DNA of 62,178 nucleotides from Actinomycetes bacterium (GCA_021810205.1 JAJZJC010000003.1:1-62178), one strand, 5' to 3'; shown: positions 30,729-39,424, counted from the stretch's first letter. The notes: generated by a model not told the origin, from the letters alone. Translations and numbers: made by a program.

Positions 30729-31703
30729 TCAGGCGCGCTCGACGCCCCGAGCCGCCGTGCCCAGCGCAGCGTCGGCCTCCGCGACGATGCGGCGGACGAG
30801 TGTGCCGGCGTCCACCAGCTCGGCGATGCCGCCCACCCCCTGGCCGGCGGGATAGCACTCGCGCCGGGGGTCCACCCCACCCGCTCGCTCGTCGACGCCG
30901 AGGTGCATTGCGCCGTCTCCCATGGAGCGCTCCAGCTGCTCGGGGAAGGGACGCAGTGTCTCGGGGTGCTCGTCGAAGAAGTCCGTGTACTCGTTGCGCA
31001 GGACGCGCATGGTCTTCCCCGAGTACGCACGGCTCACGGTGGTGCCGTCCTCTCGCGCCGCGAGGAGCGCCTCCTTGAAGCCGGGCGCGCTACGAGCCTG
31101 CGGGGTCGCGATGAAGCGCGTCCCGATCCATACGCCATCCGCACCGAGGGCGAGCGCCGCGGCGAGCCCCCGTCCGTCGAAGATGCCGCCCGCCGCCACG
31201 ACGGGCACCTGTGTGCCGACGGCGTCGACGACGAGCGGGACGAGGGGGAGCGTGGCCACCTTCCCGGTGTGCCCGCCCGCCTCGGTCCCCTGCGCGACCA
31301 CCAGATCGCACCCGGCGTCGACCGCGCGCTCGGCGTGGACCACTTTCCCGCACATGTTGACGACCAGGAGGGCGTGGCGGTGGCACAGGTCGACGACCTG
31401 GGACGGGACGCCCAGGCCCGCCACGAACACGGACGCGCCGCCCTCGATGGCGAGCTCGACCTGCCCAGCGAGGTCGCCGGGCATCGCCGTGAGGAGATCG
31501 ACGCCGAAGGGTTTGTCCGTCGCCTCCCGGACCGCCGCCATCTCCGCCACCATTCGCTCCGGTCCCATGGTGGAGCCGCCGAGACATCCGAAGCCGCCTG
31601 CTGCCGACACCGCTGCGACGAGGGGTGCATAGGACACGCCGCCCATGCCAGCGAGCATGACGGGGTGCTCGACGCCGAGGAGCTCGGTCAAGCGGGTGCG
31701 CAC
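30729..31703 (-). CDS. Nitronate monooxygenase / 2-nitropropane dioxygenase-like FMN enzyme
   Basis: 324 aa from GTG 31703. TIM-barrel FMN protein: HPVMLAGMGGVSYAPLVAAVSAAGGFGCLGGS, VVAQGTEAGGHTGK (catalytic His), VVAAGGIFDGRGLAAALALGADGVWIGTRFIATPQA. The C-terminal part (AYSGKTMRVLRNEYTDFF) binds the substrate side. It oxidises alkyl nitronates such as propionate-3-nitronate, or acts as an enoyl reductase-like enzyme. It is divergent from the LapA-like gene with 89 bp between. Confidence 0.88.
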   Translation of the reverse strand: MRTRLTELLGVEHPVMLAGMGGVSYAPLVAAVSAAGGFGCLGGSTMGPERMVAEMAAVREATDKPFGVDLLTAMPGDLAGQVELAIEGGASVFVAGLGVPSQVVDLCHRHALLVVNMCGKVVHAERAVDAGCDLVVAQGTEAGGHTGKVATLPLVPLVVDAVGTQVPVVAAGGIFDGRGLAAALALGADGVWIGTRFIATPQARSAPGFKEALLAAREDGTTVSRAYSGKTMRVLRNEYTDFFDEHPETLRPFPEQLERSMGDGAMHLGVDERAGGVDPRRECYPAGQGVGGIAELVDAGTLVRRIVAEADAALGTAARGVERA

Positions 31704-31792
31704 GGCTCTCTTTGTAGCTCCTCCGCGGCCGCAGTGCGCAGCGCAGCGGTGGCGTCACCGATGCGATCGACCGACGCGAGCGAGGAGCGCGC

Positions 31793-32110
31793 ATGAGCCA
31801 GTGGGAGCCGGCGTCGAACGAGGTGCCGAGTCAGCCGCCGCCGGCGCTGCCGGGGGCGGACGACGTCGCGTCGAGGCGGCCGGGCGGCGGGCGAGGCCGC
31901 GACGTACGGCTCGTCGTCACCGGCGTGGCGGTGGCGCTCCTGGCGTGGTTCGCGTTCGTCAATCTGCAGACCGTGCGTATCCGCTTCTGGCTGACCTCGG
32001 CCCACGCGCCCCTGATCTTGGTCATCGTGATCTCGGGCGTCCTCGGCGCGCTCGCACCGGGCGTGTGGTCCCGGGTGATCCGACGACGACGCCCCGGTGG
32101 ACGGTCCTGA
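31793..32110 (+). CDS. LapA-family (DUF1049) small membrane protein
   Basis: 105 aa from ATG 31793 with GAGGAG upstream. A Pro-rich cytosolic start and RGRDVRLVVTGVAVALLAWFAFVNLQTVRIRFWLTSAHAPLILVIVISGVLGALAPGVWSRVIRRRR. The two helices and the N.Q.V.I.F.... P...... G...G pattern are those of LapA-domain proteins. The role in actinobacteria is unknown; E. coli LapA helps control LPS assembly, which does not apply here. Confidence 0.8.
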   Translation: MSQWEPASNEVPSQPPPALPGADDVASRRPGGGRGRDVRLVVTGVAVALLAWFAFVNLQTVRIRFWLTSAHAPLILVIVISGVLGALAPGVWSRVIRRRRPGGRS

Positions 32111-32282
32111 CGCAGGTCGCCAGACCTGTGCGGGGGATCGGGCGGGCGAAGGACTGTTGCACCCGTCGCGCCGTAGACTCTGGTGGCGACCGAAGAACTG
32201 CGCGAATATCGGAGACGGCGACGGGCGAGGAGGTCCATCACCGTGTTGGGTTCAAGGGACCGGTGGGGAGAGGAGGGATCCG

Positions 32283-32666
32283 GTGCCGCTTTCTGAGCAC
32301 GAACAGCGGATCCTTGCCGAGCTCGAGGAGTCCCTGGTGCGCCACGATCCGCAGTTCGCCGATCGTGTCCGCTCGAAGACCGTGTACCGGCACGCTGGAC
32401 GCCAGTGCAAGTGGTCGGCGCTCACGTTCTTGGCCGGGCTCGCGGTGCTCGTGGCCTTCTACTCGCAGTCGATCGTCGTCGGCCTCTTCGGCGTCGCGGT
32501 GATGTTCGGTTCGGCCGTCGTCTTCGAGCGGAACCTCCGGCGGCTGGGCCAGGCGGGATGGCACGACTTCACCCGTCCGCGCCAAGAGGGCGAACAGCCT
32601 CGCGTCGAGCACGCCCTCCACGGCACGCGCGACTGGTTCCGCTCGCACTTCCGGCGCGACCACTGA
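32283..32666 (+). CDS. DUF3040 membrane protein
   Basis: 127 aa from GTG 32283, with GAGGAGGGA upstream. MPLSEHEQRILAELEESLVRHDPQFADRVRS is the DUF3040 start, and two membrane helices follow (ALTFLAGLAVLVAFYSQS, IVVGLFGVAVMFGSAVV). Actinobacteria commonly carry this gene next to mraZ; here it is about 2.7 kb upstream of it with five genes between, so the neighbourhood is conserved but loosened. A TAGACT at 32173-32178 may be its -10. Function unknown. Confidence 0.85.
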   Translation: MPLSEHEQRILAELEESLVRHDPQFADRVRSKTVYRHAGRQCKWSALTFLAGLAVLVAFYSQSIVVGLFGVAVMFGSAVVFERNLRRLGQAGWHDFTRPRQEGEQPRVEHALHGTRDWFRSHFRRDH

Positions 32667-33553
32667 GCGCTGATCTCGTCCTGGCCGTCGACGTCGGCGG
32701 CACGAAGCTGGCTGCCGGCTTCGTTGGTGCGGATGGCACGCTGACCGGCGCCGCGACCGCGCCGACGCCCGCGCACGGCGGTGCCGAGGCGCTGTGGAGC
32801 ACGCTGGCAGATCTGGTGCGTGCGGTCCTCTCTGCGCTCGACGCGAGGGCCCCGCGTGCGTGCGGCGTGGGCAGTGGCGGGCCGATGACGTTGGGGGGGG
32901 AGGAGGTGTCGCCGCTCAACATCCCGGGGTGGCGTGGTTTCCCGCTGCGTGCCCGGCTGGCCGAGCTCACGGATCTCGACACCTACGTCGAGAACGACGC
33001 CAAGGCACTCGCGCTCGCCGAAGGTTGGCGTGGGACGGCCGCGGGTCGTCGCCAGTACGTCGCCATGGTCGTGTCGACGGGCGTCGGAGGCGGCGTCGTC
33101 GTCGACGGCCGCCTGCTCCACGGTCGGACCGGCAACGCTGGGCACATCGGCCACGTGATCGTGGAGCCCACCGGAAGGGAGTGCGCGTGCGGCGGGCACG
33201 GCTGCCTCGAGGCCGAGGCGTCGGGGACCGCCATCGCTGCGATGACCGGGCGCCCCGCCGCCGAGGCACCGCCCGAGGTCGTGGCGAGGACCGGCACGTT
33301 GGTCGGCCGTGGCGTCGCCTCGGTCTGCGCGCTGGTCGATCTCGACTTCGCCGTCGTGGCCGGCTCCGTCGCGCTCGGCTTCGGCGCCCCGTTCTTCGCT
33401 GCCGCCCAACGCGAGCTGTCTGCCCGAGCGCGCCTCGACTACGCCGCGGGGGCACGGATCGTCCCGAGCACGCTGGGGGCCGACGGTCCGCTCATCGGCG
33501 CCGGCGCGGTCGCGTGGCGCGCCCTCGGCGCCCCGGTCGGCGGTGTCGGATGA
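32663..33553 (+). CDS. ROK-family sugar kinase (glucokinase-like)
   Basis: About 296 aa. DVGGTKLAAGFV (ATP phosphate-1), ENDAKALALAEGW, STGVGGGVVVDG, GHIGHVIVEPTGRECACGGHGCLEAEASG (zinc motif C-x-C-G-x2-G-C and the catalytic region). It phosphorylates glucose or a related hexose. The start is odd: downstream of the DUF3040 stop there is no in-frame ATG, GTG or TTG before DLVLAVDVGGTK. The best candidate is CTG 32663, overlapping the upstream stop as CTGA. The nearest ATG is 105 nt further upstream, inside DUF3040. The stop overlaps the next gene (ATGA). Confidence 0.85.
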   Translation: MSADLVLAVDVGGTKLAAGFVGADGTLTGAATAPTPAHGGAEALWSTLADLVRAVLSALDARAPRACGVGSGGPMTLGGEEVSPLNIPGWRGFPLRARLAELTDLDTYVENDAKALALAEGWRGTAAGRRQYVAMVVSTGVGGGVVVDGRLLHGRTGNAGHIGHVIVEPTGRECACGGHGCLEAEASGTAIAAMTGRPAAEAPPEVVARTGTLVGRGVASVCALVDLDFAVVAGSVALGFGAPFFAAAQRELSARARLDYAAGARIVPSTLGADGPLIGAGAVAWRALGAPVGGVG

Positions 33554-33831
33554 GCGCCCCGCCGGTGCGGGATCTGTGGCGTGCGGCCCGTGCGGTTGGC
33601 GGGCGGCCCGACCTGTGGCCCGCAGCCGTCGTCATGGCATGGCGCCTGGCCCCCCAGGGCTGGTGGCGGCGCTGGCCTCCGCTGCCCTTGCCCGATGCCG
33701 CCTACTGGCGCTTTCGCATGACGACGGCATACGGCGGTGCCGGGAACGCAGCTGCAGCCCCGGCGGACGTCGTCGAGTACCTCGAGTGGTGCTCGACGAG
33801 GAGGCGCCGGGTACGGCCGCCGCTCCGGTAG
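33550..33831 (+). CDS. Small conserved-type hypothetical protein
   Basis: 93 aa from ATG 33550, overlapping the kinase stop. Contains DLWPAAVVMAWRLAPQGWWRRWPPLPLPDAAYWRFRMTTAYGG and ADVVEYLEWC. I remember similar Trp-rich proteins from actinobacteria near division genes but know of no function. No membrane helix; highly basic end. Confidence 0.65.
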   Translation: MSAPPVRDLWRAARAVGGRPDLWPAAVVMAWRLAPQGWWRRWPPLPLPDAAYWRFRMTTAYGGAGNAAAAPADVVEYLEWCSTRRRRVRPPLR

Positions 33832-33842
33832 CCTCTTCGGGC

Positions 33843-34349
33843 ATGGAGCGGGTCCTCCTGCTCAACGCGACGTACGAGCCGCTGGCCCTGGTCTCCGAGC
33901 GTCGCGCGGTGGTGCTGCTGCTCGACGGCCGGGCCGAGGCGGTGGCCTTCCGACCCGCAGCGTCCGTGTTCCGTTCCGCGCAGTTGCGAGTCGAGGTTCC
34001 CGCCATCGTTCGGCTCAGCCGCATGGTGCGCATCCCGCGCTGGGCGCGGACCCCCCCACTCACCCGTCGCGCAGTCTTGCGCCGCGACGGGGGGGTGTGC
34101 GCCTACTGCGCGGACGCCGCCGACACCATCGACCACGTCGTGCCGAAGAGCCGGGGGGGGAGGCACGAGTGGACGAACGTGGTGGCGTCGTGCAAGCGGC
34201 ACAACTTGATGAAGGGGGACCAGCTGCTCTCCGAGCTGGGCTGGACGCTGTCGTTCACCCCGTGGGCGCCGGATGGCCATCTGTGGCGCCTGCGGCATCT
34301 CCAGGAGGTCGACCCACTATGGGAGCCCTACCTGGCGGCGGCATCCTGA
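33843..34349 (+). CDS. HNH endonuclease family protein
   Basis: 168 aa from ATG 33843. The N-terminal domain (VLLLNATYEPLALVSERRAVVLLLDGRAEAV) is followed by the HNH module CAYCADAADTIDHVVPKSRGGRHEWTNVVASCKRHNLMKGD, with the zinc CxxC and CxxH pairs and the catalytic His in DHVVP. Such McrA-like proteins are widespread in actinobacteria; the cellular role is not settled. A TAGCCT ends 8 nt before the ATG and no ribosome site is present, which suggests a leaderless message. It overlaps the next gene by 31 bp. Confidence 0.85.
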   Translation: MERVLLLNATYEPLALVSERRAVVLLLDGRAEAVAFRPAASVFRSAQLRVEVPAIVRLSRMVRIPRWARTPPLTRRAVLRRDGGVCAYCADAADTIDHVVPKSRGGRHEWTNVVASCKRHNLMKGDQLLSELGWTLSFTPWAPDGHLWRLRHLQEVDPLWEPYLAAAS

Positions 34350-35050
34350 TTCCGTCCGCTGCGCCTTCGAGCGGCGAGGCGGTCGTCGTGGGTCGCTGGT
34401 TCGACGTCGAGCGGTTCCGCCATGCGGGACGGCGGGTGGTGGTCCGTGCCGTCGGCGAGCCCCTCCTCGTCCTCGGGAGCGCGCAACGCGCCGAGGTGGT
34501 CGACTACGCCCGAGCGGCGCGGGCTGGGGTCGAGGTCGTGCGCCGGCGAGGCGGCGGTGGCGCGGTCCTCGTGGCCCCGGGGGCTCAGGTGTGGGCGGAC
34601 ATGTGGATCCCAGCCACAGACCCGCTCTGGGCGCCTGAGCCGCGCCGCACGGCGGTGCACGTGGGCCGATGGTGGGCGGCCGCCCTGGAGCGTGCGGGCG
34701 TCGACGCGGCGGTCCACGATGCCCCTACTGCGCGCACGCCGTGGAGCGATCTGGTGTGCTTCGCCGGCGTCGGCCCTGGGGAGGTGCTGACGGATGGGCG
34801 CAAGGTCGTCGGCCTCGCCCAGTGGCGGAGCCGCGAAGGTGCGCTCGTCTTCGGCTGCGCGTACGCCCGGTTCGATCCCGCGCTGCTCGCCGAGTGCCTC
34901 GATCTCGGTCCCGCAGCCCGCGTGGAGCTCGAAGGGGCCCTCGGCGACACGGTCACCGACCTCTGCGACTTGGGCATCTCTGCGTGGAACGCCGAGGACC
35001 TCCTCGCGGAGCTTCCCCCGGGCGGGCATTGGGACGTGGTCCGCGGCTGA
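34319..35050 (+). CDS. Lipoate/octanoate-protein ligase-like protein (BPL/LplA fold)
   Basis: 243 aa from ATG 34319, whose AGGAGGT lies inside the HNH gene. The block VEVVRRRGGGGAVLVAPGAQVWADMWIP corresponds to the RR..GGGAV.H motif of the lipoyl/biotin ligase fold, and LTDGRKVVGLAQWRSREGALVFGC holds the Lys that binds the adenylate in LplA. The sequence is short and divergent, and no catalytic Cys of LipM is visible. It may transfer lipoyl or octanoyl groups, or have another ligase role. The 287 bp that follow carry the mraZ promoter region. Confidence 0.6.
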   Translation: MGALPGGGILIPSAAPSSGEAVVVGRWFDVERFRHAGRRVVVRAVGEPLLVLGSAQRAEVVDYARAARAGVEVVRRRGGGGAVLVAPGAQVWADMWIPATDPLWAPEPRRTAVHVGRWWAAALERAGVDAAVHDAPTARTPWSDLVCFAGVGPGEVLTDGRKVVGLAQWRSREGALVFGCAYARFDPALLAECLDLGPAARVELEGALGDTVTDLCDLGISAWNAEDLLAELPPGGHWDVVRG

Positions 35051-35204
35051 GGCCGCCCGGTCCCCTCTGACAACCGCCGCACGCCGTTCCTCCTGACCTA
35101 CCGGCGCGCTCGCGCGCTGTGGCTCGCACCGCGCCGTGCGGCCCGTTGCCACTCTCCTCGCGCCGGGCGCCCGCGGGTCTTCTCGCACCGCGGAGGGGCG
35201 GAGG

Positions 35205-35270
35205 AGTGGCGGGTATCTGTTGACCGGTGGCGGTAAGGGGCGTAAAGTGGAGCGAAATGGTTTGAAGTGG
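35205..35270 (+). promoter_or_regulatory. mraZ promoter with a 10-bp-periodic MraZ-box array
   Basis: GGTGG, AGGGG, AGTGG, AATGG and AGTGG begin at 35226, 35236, 35246, 35256 and 35266, exactly 10 bp apart; another AGTGG is at 35205. MraZ binds direct repeats of TGGG-type pentamers on a 10-bp period in front of its own operon. A promoter TTGACC (35220-35225)-17 bp-TAAAGT (35243-35248) lies within the array, so bound MraZ would block it. Start codon is 68 bp downstream. Confidence 0.7.
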
Positions 35271-35337
35271 AGTATGACGCACAGGGCCGCGGCCTTGGAG
35301 GAGTCGGTGAACGGGGACGGGGACAGGAACGAGGCCG

Positions 35338-35751
35338 GTGGCGGGATTCGTTGGCAGGTACGAGCACTCGCTCGACTCCAAGGGGAGGGTGATCCTCCCT
35401 GCCAAGTTCCGCACCGACTTCGAGCGGGGTGGCTACCTCACCGAGAACCGCGAAGGATGCCTCGCGCTCTGGACGCCAGGCGAGTTCGAGCGTCAGATGC
35501 AGGCGATGCAGGAGTTGGCGGCGGCTGGGCGAGCAGAGCGAAACCGAGCCCGGTTATGGGCGGCGAGCTCCTACGAGGTGGAGATCGACCGGCAGGGCCG
35601 GATGGCGATTCCGGCGCACCTGCGCGAGTTCGCGTCCTTGGAGGGCGACGTCCTCGTGCACGGCGCGATCGACCGGATCGAGCTGTGGAACCCGCAGGTC
35701 TGGCAGGAGCGGGTGGCGCCCGAGGAGCGCTGGCTGCTCGAGGAGGAGTGA
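35338..35751 (+). CDS. mraZ: Transcriptional regulator MraZ
   Basis: 137 aa from GTG 35338. Two tandem AbrB-like SpoVT folds: FVGRYEHSLDSKGRVILPAKFRTDF and SSYEVEIDRQGRMAIPAHLREFASLEGDVLVHGAIDRIELW, each with the D..GR...P motif. It is the first gene of the division cluster and autorepresses it in other bacteria. The 218 bp to rsmH hold no separate gene. Confidence 0.93.
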   Translation: MAGFVGRYEHSLDSKGRVILPAKFRTDFERGGYLTENREGCLALWTPGEFERQMQAMQELAAAGRAERNRARLWAASSYEVEIDRQGRMAIPAHLREFASLEGDVLVHGAIDRIELWNPQVWQERVAPEERWLLEEE

Positions 35752-35969
35752 CCGGCTCGCGCGGGGGCCCGGGCAGTCACTCGGACGACGAAAGGATGGA
35801 ACGACTGGACACGACCGACGACCGCCGGCATCGCCACTGCATTCGCGTGGGACGCCGGACCATGCGCAGCCCCTCGACCGGTACGGTGGAAGACTTCTTC
35901 TCCGCCCTCTTCTATCCGGCTGCACGCGGGAAGTGCCGCTGGCACTGCTCGCTCGTCGAGGGGCTGCAG

Positions 35970-36968
35970 ATGGTCCACGCCTTCACTCACGAGCCCGTCA
36001 TGGTGCACGAGGTCGTCGAGCTCTTCGCCCCGGTTCCCCCAGGTGTCGTCGTCGACGGCACTGCTGGCGGTGGCGGGCACTCGGCGGCGATCCTGGCCGC
36101 GCACGGGCACCTCGGCGTCCTCGCCCTCGACCGCGATCCCGACGCGGTCGTCGCCGCGCGCGACCGACTTCGCCCCTTCGGGCGCCGAGCCGCCGTGCGG
36201 CACGCGGAGTTCTCGCGGCTCGACGCAGCGCTCACCGCTGCAGCGGCCGACCCCACGGGTTGGCCCGCGACGAGCGGGGAGCGCGCGGGCAACGGTGGCC
36301 AACCCTCCACGGCGGTCTCGGGGGTGCTCTTGGACCTCGGCGTCAGCTCGCCGCAGCTCGAGCGTGCCGAGCGCGGCTTCTCCTACCGCCACAGCGCGCT
36401 GCTCGACATGCGCATGGACCCGACGCGCGGCCAGAGCGCAGCGGACATCGTGAACGGCGCGGACATCTCGGAGCTCGCCTCCCTCTTCGCCGCCAATGGC
36501 GAGGGCCGCCTGGCCGGACGCCTGGCACGCGCGATCGTGGCTGCACGCCCGGTCACGACTACTGGGGAGCTTGCCGACATCGTGGCGCGGGCGGTCCCCG
36601 CTGCCGTTCGCCGACGGGGTCATCCGGCGCGTCGGGTGTTCCAGGCGTTGCGTATTGCCGTGAACGACGAGCTCGGGCAGCTCGCTGCGGTCCTGCCGGC
36701 AGCCCTCGGGATGCTGGCGCCAGGGGGTCGCATGGTCGTGATCGCGTATCACTCAGGGGAAGATCGCCTGGTCAAGGCGGCCTTTGCCGAGGCGGTCGCC
36801 GGCGGTTGCACGTGCCCGCCGGGCCTGCCCTGCGTGTGCGGCGCGCAGCCGGAGCACCAGCTCGTGTTTCGCGGCGCTCGTAGGCCGTCGGCGGCCGAAG
36901 TCGCTCGTAACCACCGCGCCGAGAGCGCGCGGCTCCGTGCCGTCGAGCGCCTGGGGGCGGCCGCATGA
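35970..36968 (+). CDS. rsmH: 16S rRNA (cytosine-1402-N4) methyltransferase
   Basis: 332 aa from ATG 35970 (GAGGGG upstream); ATG 35796 in the same open frame is a longer alternative but the extra sequence is not conserved. FTHEPVMVHEVVELFAPVPPGVVVDGTAGGGGHSAAIL (SAM site), LLDLGVSSPQLERAERGFSYRHSALLDMRMD and HPARRVFQALRIAVNDELGQL are standard RsmH. The C-terminal GCTCPPGLPCVCG cysteine cluster is typical of actinobacterial members. It methylates C1402 of 16S rRNA. It overlaps the FtsL-like gene (ATGA). Confidence 0.95.
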   Translation: MVHAFTHEPVMVHEVVELFAPVPPGVVVDGTAGGGGHSAAILAAHGHLGVLALDRDPDAVVAARDRLRPFGRRAAVRHAEFSRLDAALTAAAADPTGWPATSGERAGNGGQPSTAVSGVLLDLGVSSPQLERAERGFSYRHSALLDMRMDPTRGQSAADIVNGADISELASLFAANGEGRLAGRLARAIVAARPVTTTGELADIVARAVPAAVRRRGHPARRVFQALRIAVNDELGQLAAVLPAALGMLAPGGRMVVIAYHSGEDRLVKAAFAEAVAGGCTCPPGLPCVCGAQPEHQLVFRGARRPSAAEVARNHRAESARLRAVERLGAAA

Positions 36969-37420
36969 GCACCGTCGCTGCCCGTGCCGCGTCCGGGCGC
37001 AGCGCGCCCGGTCCCGATCGCCGATCCGGCGATCGTCGGGCCGCCTTGCAGGTCGTCGCACGGCGTACCTCGCGCGTCGCGCGGCCCAAGCTGCTCCCCA
37101 TCGTCGCCGCGGGCATCGTCGCGGCCAGCCTGTTCGCCGTGGTGATCGGCCACGCCGTGCTGGCCCAGGACCAGCTCCGCCTGGCGACGGTGCAGTCGGC
37201 GATCACAGCCGCCCAGGCAACCCACCGGCGCGAGGTGGTGTCGGTGGCGAACCTCGAGAACCCGTCGCGCATCGTCGAAGTGGCGGAGCAGTCGTTGCAC
37301 ATGGTGACGCCGTCGACCGTCGACCAGCTGCCCTACGTCACACTGCACAAGGCGTTGCCGCCACCGAGCGTCGCGCCCGCAGCGCCCGGTACGACGCCGT
37401 TGGCGGGTACTGGCGGGTGA
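36965..37420 (+). CDS. FtsL-like septum formation protein
   Basis: 151 aa from ATG 36965. A basic cytosolic N-terminus, one membrane helix (LLPIVAAGIVAASLFAVVIGHAVLA), a short coiled coil (QDQLRLATVQSAITAAQATHRREVVSVANLENPSRIVEVAEQSLHMV) and a Pro-rich tail. This matches FtsL/FtsB-like divisome proteins in their standard place between rsmH and ftsI. Sequence identity in this family is low; position carries much of the call. Overlaps ftsI (GTGA). Confidence 0.8.
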   Translation: MSTVAARAASGRSAPGPDRRSGDRRAALQVVARRTSRVARPKLLPIVAAGIVAASLFAVVIGHAVLAQDQLRLATVQSAITAAQATHRREVVSVANLENPSRIVEVAEQSLHMVTPSTVDQLPYVTLHKALPPPSVAPAAPGTTPLAGTGG

Positions 37421-39390
37421 GCCCCCTCGACACGACGGCGCGCCCGGCGCCGCCCGCCACGCGCCGCACCCGGGCCATGCCAGCGCCGTCACGTGCCGAC
37501 CGAGGCGAGCGGCGTGGTGGGGCGCGACCGGTGGCGCGCCCGCTCTCGGCCAGCCCGGCGCGCGCCCGGACGACGCTCCAGCGTCGACTCAAGTTCTTCC
37601 GCTACGGGATCGTGCTCGTCGCTCTGGTGGTGACCATCCGCCTCCTCGACGTCCAGGTCTTCCACTCCTCCCAGTACCAGCACGAGGCGAGCCAGGAGCT
37701 GACCGTGCACGTCACAGTGCCGGCACTGCGGGGGCCGATCACCGACCGCTCCGGCGTCGTCCTCGAGACGTCGGTACCGACGAAGATGGTCATCGCGGAC
37801 GACTTCCAAGTGGCGCACCCACTTCAAGAGGCGCGGGCCCTCGCTCCCATGCTGGGCCTCCACGTCGCGACACTGGCCGTCCAACTGCATGAGAAGTCGG
37901 GCTACGTCCCGCTCGTGCGGAACCTGAGCCTCACAGAGGCGAAGAAAGTGGCCGCCGACGCCTTCCCGGGCATCACCATGGTCGGCAGTTCCATCAACGA
38001 GGCGGCCGCCGGCAACCTCGCCGCACCGGTGATCGGCGGCGTGAACGCGGCTGGCCAGGGTGACGCTGGGCTCGAGGCGCAGTACAACCGGCTGCTCCAG
38101 GGGCACGCGGGCTCCGAGACGCTCCTCGAGTCGCCGATCGGGGTGCAGCTGCCGGGCACGGGTGTCACCAAGAAGACCGCAGCGGTCGCGGGTACCGGCA
38201 TCCAGCTCACGCTCGACGAGCCGTTGCAGTACACCGCGGAGCAGTACCTGGCAAAGGAGATCCTCACGTCGCACGCGCACGGCGGCCAGGCGGTCGTGAT
38301 GAACGTGAAGACCGGCCAGATCCTCGCCATGGCCAATCTGGTCGCATCCACGTCGGCCACGGGAGGTGCCACCTCGCCGACGCCTCAGGCAGGGTCACCC
38401 GCCACCAGCACCTCGGCAACGTCACCGGTCAACATCGGCCGCAACGGCCCGGTGCAGGAGGCGCCGACCAACCAGGCGGTCACCCAGCTCTACGAGCCGG
38501 GCTCGGTGTTCAAGCTGGTGACCTTCTCGGCCGCGCTGACCGACGGAGTCATCACCCCGCAGACGACCTTCACCGTGCCCGACATGCGCATCCTCGACGG
38601 ATGGGTGTTCCACGACGCGACACCGCATCCGACCCAGCCGATGACGGCAACCCAGATCCTGGCGCAGTCATCGAACATCGGGACCTCGTTCATCGCCCAG
38701 AAGCTCGGCGAGACACGCCTGCTGCGCCAGGTGCACCACCTCGGGTTCGGCACAACACCGCTGCACTTCCCGGGCACCTCGCCCGGACTGTTCGTCACGC
38801 CGGCGGACTGGTCGACAACGGACTACGTGTCGCTCGCGATCGGGCAGACCGACGCAGTGAGCGACCTGCAGGTGCTCACGGCGTACAACGCGATCGCCAA
38901 TGGCGGCGAGTACGTCGCGCCCAAGCTCGTCAAGGCGACGATCGGTGCCGACGGCGCGACGCGCCCAACCGCACCGTCGGCCACGCACCGGGTCGTCCCC
39001 GCCGGCGTCGCGAGCGAGCTGACGACGATGCTCGAGCAGGTCGTCGACAACGGCACCGGCGTGGCGGGGTCGGTGCCCGGCTACTTGGTGGCGGGCAAGA
39101 CCGGCACCTCGCAGATCCCTGCCGACAACGGCACCCCCGGGTACATCACAGGCGCCTTCGATGCCACCTTCGTCGGCTTCGCCCCGGCGAACCATCCGGT
39201 CCTCTCGGCGATCGTCGTGCTCGACCAGCCGACGCCGATCTACGGCGGGGCGGTGGCGGCACCGGTGTTCTCCAAGATCATGTCGTACGCCCTGCACCGC
39301 TACGACGTGCCGACGAGCCCGGGCTTGAAGGGCAAGTCACAGGCGACAGTCCCCGCCACACTCACAGCGCTGGTCAAGCAGGCGACGTGA
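37417..39390 (+). CDS. ftsI: Septal peptidoglycan transpeptidase (class B PBP, FtsI)
   Basis: 657 aa from GTG 37417. Single N-terminal membrane anchor (FFRYGIVLVALVVTIRLLDVQVFH), PBP dimerisation domain (ALRGPITDRSGVVLETSVPTK), then a transpeptidase domain with Ser-x-x-Lys in YEPGSVFKLVTFSAAL (Ser about 363), SxN in AQSSNIGTSF and KTG in AGKTGTSQI. A Ser/Thr/Ala-rich insert (ASTSATGGATSPTPQAGSPATSTSATSP) sits just before the SxxK motif. No PASTA domains. It crosslinks septal peptidoglycan with FtsW. The track's start at 36784 lies inside rsmH. Confidence 0.93.
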   Translation: MSPLDTTARPAPPATRRTRAMPAPSRADRGERRGGARPVARPLSASPARARTTLQRRLKFFRYGIVLVALVVTIRLLDVQVFHSSQYQHEASQELTVHVTVPALRGPITDRSGVVLETSVPTKMVIADDFQVAHPLQEARALAPMLGLHVATLAVQLHEKSGYVPLVRNLSLTEAKKVAADAFPGITMVGSSINEAAAGNLAAPVIGGVNAAGQGDAGLEAQYNRLLQGHAGSETLLESPIGVQLPGTGVTKKTAAVAGTGIQLTLDEPLQYTAEQYLAKEILTSHAHGGQAVVMNVKTGQILAMANLVASTSATGGATSPTPQAGSPATSTSATSPVNIGRNGPVQEAPTNQAVTQLYEPGSVFKLVTFSAALTDGVITPQTTFTVPDMRILDGWVFHDATPHPTQPMTATQILAQSSNIGTSFIAQKLGETRLLRQVHHLGFGTTPLHFPGTSPGLFVTPADWSTTDYVSLAIGQTDAVSDLQVLTAYNAIANGGEYVAPKLVKATIGADGATRPTAPSATHRVVPAGVASELTTMLEQVVDNGTGVAGSVPGYLVAGKTGTSQIPADNGTPGYITGAFDATFVGFAPANHPVLSAIVVLDQPTPIYGGAVAAPVFSKIMSYALHRYDVPTSPGLKGKSQATVPATLTALVKQAT

Positions 39391-39424
39391 GGCGGCTACC
39401 ATCCGCACGGGCTTCGGCTCACGG

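Noticed and set aside
29180-31030. 616-aa minus-strand ORF opposite the mannosyltransferase and msrA
   Set aside because: Spans three real genes on both strands and has a non-protein-like composition.
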